DNA from: Paracoccus laeviglucosivorans
GTDB lineage: Bacteria; Pseudomonadota; Alphaproteobacteria; Rhodobacterales; Rhodobacteraceae
Direction of reading: 5' to 3'
DNA: 64,000 bases
Assembly (NCBI RefSeq): GCF_900182695.1
Contig: NZ_FXTK01000001.1
Location: forward strand, 62,001-126,000
Positions 42,325-50,851 of the stretch are shown here, in pieces; within the stretch, counting starts at the first letter, position 1; each line of letters begins with the position of its first letter. The position numbers and the translations under genes are program-made. The notes under the pieces are model-generated. The model saw only the letters and a program-made list of their open reading frames with translations. It was not told the origin of the DNA and made no database searches.

Positions 42325-42858
42325 ATGATCAATTCGTTTCCGCGGTTTCTGGGTGCATTAGCACTGCTTGCGATGGCGGCCTGCAACCAGACCGGCACGA
42401 ACAGCGCCACTCAATCCGCGCCCAAGACTGATCCCGCGACCGGCCAGCCGGTGATTGCCGGGCCGGATCTGACGGGAACTGCGCCGCGCACGCCGGGCAA
42501 AGTCGTATCCGCCTCGACCATCGGGGCTTCGGCGGCGCAGACGGTGGCCAATCTGGACACCACCACCCGCACCGAAAAGGCCGAGGCGGCGGCACCAAAA
42601 ACCGGCGGCCAGCGTCTGGGCACCACTGTCGCATCGCTGGGCGATCCTTCGCAGGCCGGATTCTGGATGAAGACGCCCCTGGTGCAGTCCGAAACCAACG
42701 GCCGGATCGTGAACCCCGCCACTGGTAAATCGGCCAATGTGCAGCTTATCCCGCTGGGTGGTCCGGCCAGTGGCGGCAGTCAGGTATCGCTGCCCGCCCT
42801 GCAAATGCTGGGCGTCAGCCTGACTGACCTGCCCACGCTTGAGGTTTATTCCGGCTGA
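42325..42858 (+). CDS. small lipoprotein of unknown function
   Basis: A 177-residue protein with a type II signal peptide ending LLAMAAC (cysteine at about residue 19). The linker is rich in Thr, Ala, Pro and Gly. A conserved-looking C-terminal part follows: VASLGDPSQAGFWMKTPLV, NGRIVNPATGKSANVQLIPL and LTDLPTLEVYSG. I know similar proteins in Rhodobacteraceae but no function. AGGGGG lies about 8 bases before the ATG. The 3' end overlaps the convergent AlkD-like gene by 13 bp. The upstream 140 bp hold a GGTTA-N9-TAACC dyad. Confidence 0.75.
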   Translation: MINSFPRFLGALALLAMAACNQTGTNSATQSAPKTDPATGQPVIAGPDLTGTAPRTPGKVVSASTIGASAAQTVANLDTTTRTEKAEAAAPKTGGQRLGTTVASLGDPSQAGFWMKTPLVQSETNGRIVNPATGKSANVQLIPLGGPASGGSQVSLPALQMLGVSLTDLPTLEVYSG

Positions 42859-43547
42859 TCCTTGCGGTTTTCCGGCAACCAGCGCGATGCCTCGCGCCGG
42901 GCATAGGGTTTCAACCGCGCACCGTCCGCCGCCAGCCAGTCGCGCACGCGCTGCGGATCGTGCTTGGACAGGTCGCGCAACCACCAGCCGATGGCCTTCT
43001 GAATGAAATTCTCTCGGTCATCGGCCAGGCGCGACAGCCAGCCCAGCACTTGTTCGCGCTGCGCCAGATCGGCGGGCTTGGGATTGCGGATGCGGGTCCA
43101 GGGTAAGGTTCCGACCAAAGCCGCGCGACGCACCCAGAAATCGGGGTGCTCCAGCCAGCCCTGAACCTCATCCAGACGCGCTGGATCGGCGACCAGCCGC
43201 TTTTCCCCGGCCTTCATCACGTGATCGGCAATCGCCCAGCCATCGAATTGCGGCACCCATCCGGCGATCAGCTGCCAGACCGCATCATCGGGGCGGATCC
43301 GCGCCTGCGTCAGCAGCTTGGCCGCAGCGACCCGGCCTTCGTGGATGTCGCTGTCCCACAGGCGCGATGCCAGATCCAGCCGCGCGGGCAGGTCCAGCCC
43401 GTCCCGCCAGCCGCGCGCCAGCTCGTCGATCACCGGGACCGCGACGCCCAGATATTCGCGGGGCGTCTTGTGATAATCGGCAGCCTGCGCGGCTTTCTCG
43501 GGCTCTGCCAGCGCGCGCAATTGCGCCAGTTCGGGAAAATCTGTCAT
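42846..43547 (-). CDS. DNA alkylation repair (AlkD-like) HEAT-repeat protein
   Basis: A 233-residue all-helical protein of the AlkD/AlkC-type alkylation repair family. AlkD glycosylases remove N3- and N7-alkylpurines by trapping the backbone between HEAT repeats. Visible segments are YLGVAVPVIDELARGW, LWDSDIHEGRVAAAKLL, FDGWAIADHVMKAGEKRL, HPDFWVRRAALVGTLPW and FIQKAIGWWLRDLSKHDP. The Trp/Asp/Arg pattern (FWVRRAA, IQKAIGWWLR) is as expected. AAGGAG lies before the ATG at 43547. Substrate range is not shown by sequence. Confidence 0.85.
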   Translation of the reverse strand: MTDFPELAQLRALAEPEKAAQAADYHKTPREYLGVAVPVIDELARGWRDGLDLPARLDLASRLWDSDIHEGRVAAAKLLTQARIRPDDAVWQLIAGWVPQFDGWAIADHVMKAGEKRLVADPARLDEVQGWLEHPDFWVRRAALVGTLPWTRIRNPKPADLAQREQVLGWLSRLADDRENFIQKAIGWWLRDLSKHDPQRVRDWLAADGARLKPYARREASRWLPENRKDQPE

Positions 43548-43658
43548 GCCGCGCTCCTTCGTCATTTCGGACGCTTGAACCTGCGCGGCTGACAAATGTC
43601 AAATCCCGGAACCGCGCCCACCCCGCCACGTTGGCCTAGGTCGATACGGAGGATCAAG

Positions 43659-44129
43659 ATGACCGACCAACAGACCTTCTGGAAGCGCCTTGACGGAATC
43701 AACGCCGGAATGCTGGGCAGCACCCAACATCTGAACTTCGTGCCCATGTCACATTATGCCGACCCCGATCAGGGCGCGTTGTGGTTCATCACCGCGCATG
43801 GCACCGATCTGGAAAAGCTGGCCACTGCCGGCCCTTATGACGCGATGCACATTGTGGGCGATGCCTCGGGCAAGCTTTGGGCGCGGATCGAGGGGCAGAT
43901 CGAACTGTCCGACGACCGCGAAAAGCTGGACGAAATCTGGGGTGCCGTCGCATCGGCCTGGTTCGAGGACGGTGAGCAGGATTCCGATGTCCGCCTGCTG
44001 AAATTCACCCTGACCGGGGCCGAGGTCTGGTCTACGACGGGCGGCCTGGGCTTCCTGTATCAGGTCGCCAAGGCCAATATCACCGGCGCCAAGCCCGACA
44101 TCGGCGAACATTTCACGCTAAGCTTTTAG
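43659..44129 (+). CDS. pyridoxamine 5'-phosphate oxidase-like (general stress) flavoprotein
   Basis: A 156-residue protein with the split-barrel FMN-binding fold of the general stress protein 26 group. Segments are FWKRLDGINAGMLG, FVPMSHYADPDQGALWFITA, KLWARIEGQIELSDDREKLDEIW and FLYQVAKANITGAKPDIGEH. These proteins bind flavin; enzymatic roles are mostly unknown and true PdxH activity is unlikely. CGGAGGA precedes the ATG at 43659. The stop overlaps the convergent sorbosone-dehydrogenase-like gene by 4 bp. Confidence 0.85.
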   Translation: MTDQQTFWKRLDGINAGMLGSTQHLNFVPMSHYADPDQGALWFITAHGTDLEKLATAGPYDAMHIVGDASGKLWARIEGQIELSDDREKLDEIWGAVASAWFEDGEQDSDVRLLKFTLTGAEVWSTTGGLGFLYQVAKANITGAKPDIGEHFTLSF

Positions 44130-45415
44130 GCCGCAGACACCCGCCAGATGACATCGCCCACGTCATCGGCCATCAGCAGCGACTTGCCGTCCGGTCCGAT
44201 CGCGACACCGACCGGGCGGCCCCGCGAAAACTTCTCATCCTCGGACAGGAAGCCCGAAAGGATGTCGCGCGGCGGACCCGAGGGGCGGCCATTCGCAAAG
44301 GGCACGAAGATCAGCTTGTAGCCGCTAAGGACCGAACGGTTCCACGAGCCATGCTGACCGATCACCATCCCATCGCCAAATCCGGGCAGCGTCCCTGCAG
44401 GCATCCAGCACAGCCCCAGCGACGCGGTATGCCCGCCCAATGCGTAGTCGGGCTGCAACGCCGATGCGACCAGCCCGGCATCCTGCGGCACGCGGTCATC
44501 AACGGTCTGGCCCCAATAGCAATAGGGCCAACCATAGAAACCGCCATCCTTGACCGAAGTCAGATAGTCGGGCGGCGTTTCATCGCCCAGCCCGTCGCGT
44601 TCGTTCACGACGGTCCACAGCGCGCCTGTCTGCGGCTCCCATGCAAGGCCCACGGGGTTGCGAAGACCGCCCGCAAAGATGCGCGCATTGCCGGTTTCCA
44701 GATCCAGTTCCCAGATGGCGGCGCGGCCCTTTTCGACCTCCATCCCGCTGTCACCGATATTCGAAAGCGAGCCGACGCCCGCATAGATGCGCTTGCCGTC
44801 GGGGGACGCCAGCAGACTGCGCGTCCAATGCCCGCCGGGTTTGAATTCGACCAGACGCTTGCCCGCCCCTTCCAGCCGCACCGCGCCCGGAACATAGGGA
44901 AACGACACGATCCCATCGGTATTGCCCAGATAAAAGGTGTCGCCGACCAAAGCCATGCCAAAGGGCTGGTGCTGGTTCTCGACAAAAACCTCGCGTGTTT
45001 CGGCCACACCGTCACCATCGCTGTCGCGCCACAGGGTCACGCGGTTGGCGCTGTGGCCTGTGGCTTTGGCACGACGCATGGTGGCGACCATGGCGTGATC
45101 CATCAGGTCGCGGGGCTTGCGTTCCTGCTGCAATGCCTCGGCCACCAGCACGTCGCCATTGGGCAGCACCTCGATCCAGCGGGGGTGCTGCAATTCGGTG
45201 GCAAAGGCGTTGACCTGCAACCCGGCGGCGGCTTTGGGCTTTTCGCCCAAGGCCCATCCCCGCGCTGTCGGCATCTTCAGCGTCATGATCCCCTGTTCCC
45301 GCGCCTGCGGGATCGAGGGCGAATCGCCCATCGCCTGCTGCGGCGGAAGGTGCCTTTTGCGCAGCGCGACCATCACCGCACCCACCGCCTGCACCGCCTT
45401 TGCCATCAAATCCAT
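44126..45415 (-). CDS. sorbosone dehydrogenase-like (PQQ-type) beta-propeller protein
   Basis: A 429-residue six-bladed beta-propeller related to glucose/sorbosone dehydrogenases. Segments are LQHPRWIEVLPNGDVLVAE, NQHQPFGMALVGDTFYLGNT, RIYAGVGSLSNIGDSG, GLRNPVGLAWEPQTGALWT, GFYGWPYCYWGQ and GQHGSWNRS. The conserved PQQ-site histidine and Arg/Asn positions seem present. There is no strong signal peptide (the start is MDLMAKAVQAVGAVMVALRK), which is unusual for a periplasmic quinoprotein, though this hydrophobic start may act as an anchor. CGGAGG precedes the ATG at 45415. The substrate is unknown. Confidence 0.8.
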   Translation of the reverse strand: MDLMAKAVQAVGAVMVALRKRHLPPQQAMGDSPSIPQAREQGIMTLKMPTARGWALGEKPKAAAGLQVNAFATELQHPRWIEVLPNGDVLVAEALQQERKPRDLMDHAMVATMRRAKATGHSANRVTLWRDSDGDGVAETREVFVENQHQPFGMALVGDTFYLGNTDGIVSFPYVPGAVRLEGAGKRLVEFKPGGHWTRSLLASPDGKRIYAGVGSLSNIGDSGMEVEKGRAAIWELDLETGNARIFAGGLRNPVGLAWEPQTGALWTVVNERDGLGDETPPDYLTSVKDGGFYGWPYCYWGQTVDDRVPQDAGLVASALQPDYALGGHTASLGLCWMPAGTLPGFGDGMVIGQHGSWNRSVLSGYKLIFVPFANGRPSGPPRDILSGFLSEDEKFSRGRPVGVAIGPDGKSLLMADDVGDVIWRVSAA

Positions 45416-45769
45416 CTGCCGTCCTCCGCTGGTTGCGCAAAGGCTAGCGATGGGGCGCGGCGGGTCAAGTATGCGGGAACGCTGTAAAATGTCAGATGCG
45501 GAAAAATCAGCACTTAATTTCCGACAAATAATATCAACTATTTGATTTGCAAGGATTTTCCTTGACGCCCCTGCTTGTGGCCGATATTCAGGCTGCAACG
45601 GAACAGCAAGCAAGCGATCACGCCAGCCAGCCCTCCGTCATCTCTGACATTTCCGCGCGACAAGGCAGCCATGGGTCATTTCCCAGCCACCAAGACCGCG
45701 CAATGAAAAGCCCGGCACATCGCCACCCAGCCACAGGCCCGGTCGCCATTGTCCCCAGCCCTTCATGGA
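45416..45769. other. gene-free stretch upstream of the sorbosone-dehydrogenase-like gene
   Basis: No coding frame is convincing in these 354 bp. A locally AT-rich tract at about 45480-45560 contrasts with the GC-rich flanks and contains ATCAA-CTAT-TTGAT (45533-45546). It probably holds the promoter of the minus-strand gene that starts at 45415. The rest (45600-45760) shows nothing I can name. Confidence 0.5.
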
Positions 45770-45796
45770 AAACGCCGCCCCATTCGGGCGGCGTTT
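45770..45796 (-). terminator. intrinsic terminator of the copper operon
   Basis: A perfect 11-bp stem AAACGCCGCCC / GGGCGGCGTTT (45770-45780 and 45786-45796) with a 5-base loop lies just after the SCO stop codon. On the minus strand it ends in TTTTCC, a usable T tail. Confidence 0.85.
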
Positions 45797-45802
45797 CCTG
45801 TT

Positions 45803-46432
45803 TCAGCTTGCCAGCAGGCGGTTCAGGCTGTCGCGCACCCTCTCCGGGTCTTCCTGATAGCCGATCAGACCCGCGTAGTTGCCGTTGGCGTCGAACAGCA
45901 GAACCATTGCGGAATGGTCCATGGTGTAATCGCCGCCTTCGGTCGGGACTTTCTTGGCATAGATGCGAAAGGCACGCGTGGCCTTGGCGACTTCCTCGGC
46001 CGAGCCGGAAACACCCGTCACGCCCGGCACCCATGAGACGTATTCGCCCAGCGTTTCGGGTGTATCGCGTTCGGGATCGACGGTGACGAAAAAGACGCGC
46101 AGGCTTTTGCCCTGTTCGCCCAGCTCCTCTTGCCAGCCAGCGATGTCGCCCAGCGTCGTGGGGCAGACATCGGGGCAATGCGTAAAGCCGAAGAACACAG
46201 CCGAGGCCGCACCTTTCAGCGTGTCTTGCGTGAAAGGCGTCCCGTCCGAGGCGACAAGCTGATAATCACCGCGGCCAAGGCTGTCGATGCCCGATTCGGA
46301 AAGCGTCTGCAGGCGTGGTGAGATCAGCAGGAACCACGCCGCCGCCATCAATGCCAGCGCGACCAGCGACCACAGCAGCAGACGGATCATGCGCAGCGGA
46401 TTGCCGCCCTTGGGATCGTTAGTGGTGGGCAT
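45803..46432 (-). CDS. SCO family copper chaperone for cytochrome c oxidase
   Basis: A 209-residue membrane-anchored thioredoxin-fold protein. One helix is at about 17-37. The copper-binding CPDVC is at 86-90, with the distant histidine 173 in YTMDHSAM; all three ligands are kept. SCO proteins metallate or reduce the CuA site of oxidase subunit II in the periplasm. AAGGAG before the ATG at 46432 fixes the start, inside the end of the YcnI-PCuAC gene (14-bp overlap). It is the last gene of the copper operon and is followed by a terminator. Confidence 0.94.
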   Translation of the reverse strand: MPTTNDPKGGNPLRMIRLLLWSLVALALMAAAWFLLISPRLQTLSESGIDSLGRGDYQLVASDGTPFTQDTLKGAASAVFFGFTHCPDVCPTTLGDIAGWQEELGEQGKSLRVFFVTVDPERDTPETLGEYVSWVPGVTGVSGSAEEVAKATRAFRIYAKKVPTEGGDYTMDHSAMVLLFDANGNYAGLIGYQEDPERVRDSLNRLLAS

Positions 46433-47375
46433 GTTCCGCTCCTTTCGCGTTGATCGGGCCGACGGGCAGCGTCACATCGACTTGCCCGGCCTGTTCGAAC
46501 ACCAGCGTCAGGGGCACGGTTTCCCCTTGGGCCAGCGGTTGTGTCAGGTCCATCAGCATCAGGTGATAGCCGCCCGGTTTCAATTCGACCGTCTGGCCCG
46601 CGCGCAGCGGCACACCATCGGGCAGTTGCCGCATCTTCATCACGTCGCCCTGCATCGTCATCTCGTGGATTTCGACACTTCCGGCGATGGGGCTGGTGGC
46701 CGAGACAAGACGGTCATCCGTGTCCCCGTCATTCTTCAGCACCATGAAGCCGCCCGCGATCCTGGCCCCCGGCGGCGTCGCGCGGGTGAACTGCCCCGAA
46801 ATGCCAATATCACCCAGCATGACCGCGCCCGGCGCGTCATGGCCACCATGCGCGTGCTGATCGCCCTTTGCCTGCGTGATCACCAGCGCGGGCGCAGGGT
46901 TCGGCACGGCTGCGGCCCCGGTCACGTCCACCCATTTTTCCTTTGCGCCATCGCATTCCTGCACGGTCGGGAAAAAGATCGTGCTGCCCGCCGCAAGCTC
47001 GGGTCCGACAGTGCCGCGAAAGGTGAACTCGTCATACCATTCGTCAGGCAATTCGCCCCCGGTCCAGACAATCTCGCGCACGCCTTCGGTCATCTGCGTG
47101 CCGTGATTGTTGAATGGCTTGGCATATGCGCCGGTCGTGGTTTGCAGCTGCCAGCCCGGCTTGGGCATGGGCTTGGCGTCATAGAACCCATCGGGAATGG
47201 TGACGCGCAGCGTGCGCGTGGCCTTGTCGCCGCAACCATGCCCGACCCGCAGCACGGCCTTATAGCCGCCACCCGCCGCCGCCTCGGGCTGTTCCAGCGT
47301 GACATGCGCCAAAGCCGGGCTGCTGGCCGTCGCAAGCATCGCGCCCAGCAGGGCGCCAGAAATCCTGTTCTTCAT
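46419..47375 (-). CDS. YcnI (DUF1775)-PCuAC fusion copper chaperone
   Basis: A 318-residue secreted fusion. The signal peptide ends SPALA, leaving His24 as the first mature residue (HVTLEQPEAAAGG), as needed for the copper histidine brace of YcnI. The YcnI domain spans 24-155. A His-rich linker (GDQHAHGGHD) leads to a PCuAC domain at about 185-310. Its copper ligands fit the H(x)M-x10-M-x22-HxM pattern: His237, Met248, His271 and Met273. PCuAC passes Cu(I) to the CuA site with SCO, which is encoded next. A C-terminal EHAHH adds more histidines. Confidence 0.9.
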   Translation of the reverse strand: MKNRISGALLGAMLATASSPALAHVTLEQPEAAAGGGYKAVLRVGHGCGDKATRTLRVTIPDGFYDAKPMPKPGWQLQTTTGAYAKPFNNHGTQMTEGVREIVWTGGELPDEWYDEFTFRGTVGPELAAGSTIFFPTVQECDGAKEKWVDVTGAAAVPNPAPALVITQAKGDQHAHGGHDAPGAVMLGDIGISGQFTRATPPGARIAGGFMVLKNDGDTDDRLVSATSPIAGSVEIHEMTMQGDVMKMRQLPDGVPLRAGQTVELKPGGYHLMLMDLTQPLAQGETVPLTLVFEQAGQVDVTLPVGPINAKGAEHAHH

Positions 47376-47430
47376 CTGTGTCCATCGTCCCAAAAGATCG
47401 TCCGGCGGTCGCCCGCCACCCGCAATCCGG

Positions 47431-47865
47431 TCAGACGATGGATGGTGGCCCACGCGCCGATGGCGCCGGCCGAGGCAGCGACCAAAGGCCACCGGGCATG
47501 AACGGACCGGGATCGATCACCACATGCGTCGTCTGCGACGCGGGCAGCAAGGCCGGGCCAGCGCCCAGCACAGGCTGACCATGCAAGGCCCACCCGCAAC
47601 TGGGGTGACGATCGCCCGGCGCATGTCGGTCCAGTTCCGAGACCGGCGTCAGCGTGCCATCTGCGGCCACCGCCATCTCGACCGGGGTATCGCTGCCGCA
47701 TAGCACGACCATCACGCGGCCCTGCGCATCGGCCGTCAGCATCGTGTCGGGCTGGATCAGCGAAAAGCCAAGAAAAGGCAGCACGACCAGCAGGCGCAAC
47801 AGACGCGACAGCGTGGCGCGGATCGCGCCGTTGCCTGTCCCGGTTGCCGTTCTGCCAAATGCCAT
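47431..47865 (-). CDS. DUF2946-like exported protein, first gene of the copper operon
   Basis: A 144-residue protein with an N-terminal hydrophobic segment (about 25-45). The mature part has VMVVLCGSDTPVEMAVAADG and HAPGDRHPSCGWALHG, with cysteines and histidines spaced as in DUF2946 proteins, which are often found beside copper genes. Metal binding is plausible but unproven. It precedes the YcnI-PCuAC gene by 55 bp. The ribosome site is weak (GGGGAAAG, rather far from the ATG), so the start is less sure than the frame. Confidence 0.7.
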   Translation of the reverse strand: MAFGRTATGTGNGAIRATLSRLLRLLVVLPFLGFSLIQPDTMLTADAQGRVMVVLCGSDTPVEMAVAADGTLTPVSELDRHAPGDRHPSCGWALHGQPVLGAGPALLPASQTTHVVIDPGPFMPGGLWSLPRPAPSARGPPSIV

Positions 47866-48267
47866 CGTCGCGCTTTCCCCCACTGCCGTCCGTGCTGCCA
47901 GAAAAAGCGTTGCGGGAAAAGTATCAGCTTTGTCGCAGGCCGGGGATTGGCGGCGGGGGCACTGCAACCGCCGCCAGACACCCTGCTGCTTTGGACCCGC
48001 ACCGGATCCGGTTCGGGACGGGCGTGGGTCAAGCACCAGCGCGCCAAGCAGCGGCCTTTAGTCCAATCCGACCAAGGCTTACAACGTCCTAGACGGTAAT
48101 GTTTCGCTACGTCAATTCTTCATTACGATCACGTCAACGAGAGTTGCCCAAACGGCGATCATTTGCCCATACCAAAGGTGGAGCCACCGCGCGCAAGAAG
48201 CGGCTTTTCGTCGAAAACCTGCAGCAAGTATTCACTCATCACCACGCAGCCTGCGCTCAGGGCGATG
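47866..48267. other. leader and gap upstream of the copper operon
   Basis: These 402 bp hold no clear gene. A near-perfect 22-bp dyad centred on ACCGGATCCGGT (47996-48017) and an 8-bp hairpin GGCGGCGG / CCGCCGCC (47949-47956 and 47968-47975) lie between 80 and 155 bp upstream of the DUF2946-like gene. A minus-strand frame of 26 codons (48159-48239, MSEYLLQVFDEKPLLARGGS..) looks weakly coding but has no ribosome site, so I do not call it a gene. Confidence 0.45.
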
Positions 48268-48675
48268 TCATTCCCACCAGCGATCTATGGCAGCGATGTC
48301 GTCATCCGACCAGCCAAAGTGATGCGCGAATTCGTGGATCACCACATGCGCCACCAGTGCATACAGCGTCACGTCGCCGCGCGATGCCCATTCATCCAGA
48401 ATGGCGCGGCGAAACAGCCAGACCGTATCGGGGAAATGCTGCGGCTCGCTGGCCGATTTCTCGGTCATGGGCACACCGTCATAAAGCCCGGTCAGCTCCA
48501 GCGGATCGTCGATCTCCAGCTCATCCAGAAATTCTTCGGAGGCGAAATCCTCGACGCGCAGCACGACCTGGGCGGCGGGGCCCGCAAATTCCGGCGGCAG
48601 ACCGGCGATCGCCTCTCGCGCCATCTCATCAATGATGGTCGCATCGGGGGCCTCGGCATTCTTCCAGTCAATCAT
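48268..48675 (-). CDS. small zincin-fold metallopeptidase-family protein
   Basis: A 135-residue minimal zincin of the type annotated as metallopeptidase family protein (PF06262-like). The zinc motif is VIHEFAHHFGWSDDDI, with HEFAH as HExxH and the downstream aspartates typical of this group. The N-terminal half is acidic (VEDFASEEFLDELEIDDPLEL). No signal peptide, so it is cytoplasmic. Natural substrates are not known. It is divergent from gltX across 76 bp. Confidence 0.9.
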   Translation of the reverse strand: MIDWKNAEAPDATIIDEMAREAIAGLPPEFAGPAAQVVLRVEDFASEEFLDELEIDDPLELTGLYDGVPMTEKSASEPQHFPDTVWLFRRAILDEWASRGDVTLYALVAHVVIHEFAHHFGWSDDDIAAIDRWWE

Positions 48676-48751
48676 GCGCTAACCTCTGTTTGCCCCCTGA
48701 TATGGACAAAAACTGCCGTTTGTGAAAGAGCGAAGCGGACAGGAGAACGTC

Positions 48752-50077
48752 ATGACAACCACCCGTTTCGCCCCCTCGCCCACCGGCCACATCCATGTCG
48801 GCAACCTCCGCACCGCGCTGATGAACTACCTGATTGCGCGGAAATCCGGCGGCACCTTCATCCTGCGGCTTGACGATACCGACCGTGAACGGTCCAAGCA
48901 GGAATATGCAGACGGCATCCAGCGCGATCTGGAATGGCTGGGTCTGGAATGGGATCGGGTGGAACGCCAGTCCGACCGTCTTGACCGCTATGCCGAAGCC
49001 GCCGATGGCCTGCGCGCCGCGAACCGGCTTTACGAAGTGTTCGAGACGCCGACCGAACTGGACCTGAAACGCAAGAAGCAGCTCAATATGGGCAAGCCCC
49101 CGGTTTACGACCGTGCGGGGCTGAAGCTTTCCGCCGATGAAATCGCGAAGCTGCGCGCCGAAGGCCGCGACGGCTATTGGCGCTTCCTGCTGGATCAGGA
49201 GCGGATCGAGTGGAATGACGGCATCCTTGGCGACATTTCCATCGATGCGGCCAGCGTGTCCGACCCGGTGCTGATCCGCGCCGATGGTCAGGTGCTTTAC
49301 ACATTCGCATCCTCGGTCGATGACGCGGATATGGGCGTGACCCATATCGTGCGCGGCGCGGACCACGTGACGAACACAGCGACCCAGATCCAGATCATTC
49401 GCGCGCTGGGTGCCACCCCGCCCGCATTTGCGCATCACAGTCTGTTGACCGGCCCGCAGGGCGAAGAACTGTCCAAGCGCCTTGGCGTTCTGGCGCTGAA
49501 GGATCTGCGCGAAAACGGCGTGGCCCCGCAGGCGCTGCTGTCGCTGATGGCGCGGCTGGGTTCGTCGCAGCCGGTGGAACTGCGCATGTCGCTGGACGAT
49601 CTGGCGGACGGTTTCGATCTGTCGCAATTCGGCGCCTCGCCCACCAAGTTCGATGCCGAAGACCTGTGGCCGCTGACGCGCGAAGCGAACCAATCCAAGC
49701 CTTTTGCCGAGGTCGCCCCCCGCATCGCAGCCCTTGGCGTGCCGGCCGATCTGGCCGAGCGTTTCTGGCGCGTGGCGTCGCAGAACATCACCAAGCTGGA
49801 TGATCTGGCGGCATGGTGGGACATCTTCTCGAACGGGGCCGAGCCGCAGATCGACCCCGAGGATACCGATTTCATCGCGCAGGCCATGACGCTGCTGCCA
49901 CCGCCGCCCTATAACGACGCGACTTGGGGCGAGTTCACCGCAGCGGTCAAGGAAGCCACGGGCCGCAAGGGCAAAGGGCTCTTCATGCCGCTACGCAAGG
50001 CGCTGACCGGTCAGGCACACGGCCCGGACATGTCCGACGTGATGCCGCTGCTGCAGGTCGTGCGCGCCAAGGGCTAA
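48752..50077 (+). CDS. gltX: glutamate--tRNA ligase
   Basis: A 441-residue class I synthetase. The HIGH-type motif is FAPSPTGHIHVGNLRTALMN and the KMSKS-type motif reads GEELSKRLG, where the first lysine of KLSKR is replaced by glutamate, as in the short alphaproteobacterial form. The C-terminal anticodon domain ends LLQVVRAKG. Alphaproteobacteria often have two gltX genes, one also charging tRNA-Gln for the amidotransferase route; which this is cannot be settled here. The ATG at 48752 follows AGGAG. The end overlaps the convergent phosphatase gene by 4 bp. Confidence 0.95.
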   Translation: MTTTRFAPSPTGHIHVGNLRTALMNYLIARKSGGTFILRLDDTDRERSKQEYADGIQRDLEWLGLEWDRVERQSDRLDRYAEAADGLRAANRLYEVFETPTELDLKRKKQLNMGKPPVYDRAGLKLSADEIAKLRAEGRDGYWRFLLDQERIEWNDGILGDISIDAASVSDPVLIRADGQVLYTFASSVDDADMGVTHIVRGADHVTNTATQIQIIRALGATPPAFAHHSLLTGPQGEELSKRLGVLALKDLRENGVAPQALLSLMARLGSSQPVELRMSLDDLADGFDLSQFGASPTKFDAEDLWPLTREANQSKPFAEVAPRIAALGVPADLAERFWRVASQNITKLDDLAAWWDIFSNGAEPQIDPEDTDFIAQAMTLLPPPPYNDATWGEFTAAVKEATGRKGKGLFMPLRKALTGQAHGPDMSDVMPLLQVVRAKG

Positions 50078-50700
50078 CGGCCCGCGACCCCCAGCAGGGG
50101 TGCCATCCGCTGCCAGCTAAGATCCATGGCCCAGGTCTGCGAATGACCCGGAATAGCCAGATGACCAAAGACCGGGGACAGGTGCCATTCCGCCTGCTCC
50201 CCGGTGCCATTTTTCAGCCCCGCGATATACAGCGCCGCCGCCAGTCCTGTGCGATCCGCACCGCCTTCGCAATGGATCAGCACCGGCTTTGGTGCATCGC
50301 GCATCATCTGGATCAGGCGCAGCGCATCCTCGGTCTGCAATTCGCGACGCGCGGACATGCTGAAATCGAGATGCTCGATCCCCAGACGGCTCGCCGTGGC
50401 GCGTTCCGCATCATACCAATCCGTGCCGCGATTCTCTCCGCGCAGGTTGATGATGCTGGCGATGCCCAGCCGGGAATGCACGCTTTCGATCTGCGTCGGC
50501 GATAGCTGCCCCGAACGGTAGGCCTCTCCGCCGACGATGGTGGTGAAGTTGCCCGAGTAATAGCCGATCATGAAATAGCTAAGGATCAGGCCGAAGCAGC
50601 AGGCCAGCGCGGCAATCATGCGGCGCAGCCATCCCAATCGCCAAGGGCGTATCTGCGGCAGGCTTAGACCACGGCTTATTGGCTGGGAGACGATGCTCAT
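50074..50700 (-). CDS. membrane-anchored dual-specificity/tyrosine phosphatase-like protein
   Basis: A 208-residue protein with one membrane helix at about 28-48 and a phosphatase domain after it. The P-loop is IHCEGGADRTGL, matching HCxxGxDRTG, with the general-acid region near INLRGENRGTDWYDAE. This type resembles tyrosine phosphatases that face the periplasm, some of which act on lipids or polysaccharide phosphates. The orientation implied by the N-terminal basic residues puts the domain outside. The substrate is unknown. Confidence 0.85.
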   Translation of the reverse strand: MSIVSQPISRGLSLPQIRPWRLGWLRRMIAALACCFGLILSYFMIGYYSGNFTTIVGGEAYRSGQLSPTQIESVHSRLGIASIINLRGENRGTDWYDAERATASRLGIEHLDFSMSARRELQTEDALRLIQMMRDAPKPVLIHCEGGADRTGLAAALYIAGLKNGTGEQAEWHLSPVFGHLAIPGHSQTWAMDLSWQRMAPLLGVAGR

Positions 50701-50810
50701 AAGTCGCTCGGGGCTGGCAAATCTGATGGCTACATCGTCGCTGTTTTTGGCAACGAATCCGCGACACTTCTGCGCGATTACGATTTGGCGAAAATAGTGC
50801 GGAATGGCGC

Positions 50811-50839
50811 TTGACGCCCCCCGCTACTCGCCGTAATTA
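50811..50839 (+). promoter_or_regulatory. promoter of tRNA-Met
   Basis: TTGACG (50811-50816) and TAATTA (50834-50839) are spaced exactly 17 bp. The expected start point is about 6 bases before the mature tRNA. Confidence 0.8.
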
Positions 50840-50851
50840 CCCCGCACCCGT

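Noticed and set aside
45533..45546. ATCAA-N4-TTGAT dyad as an FNR box
   Set aside because: The half-sites are in reverse order; FNR/FnrP sites read TTGAT-N4-ATCAA. It is more likely a chance hairpin in an AT-rich tract.
47866..48100. Cobalamin or other known riboswitch upstream of the DUF2946-like gene
   Set aside because: I looked for the conserved B12-box elements and did not find them; only unrelated hairpins are present.
48159..48239. 26-codon frame (MSEYLLQVFDEK..) as a small gene
   Set aside because: It has fairly natural composition but no ribosome site, starts 29 bp after the metallopeptidase stop on the same strand, and matches no family I know.
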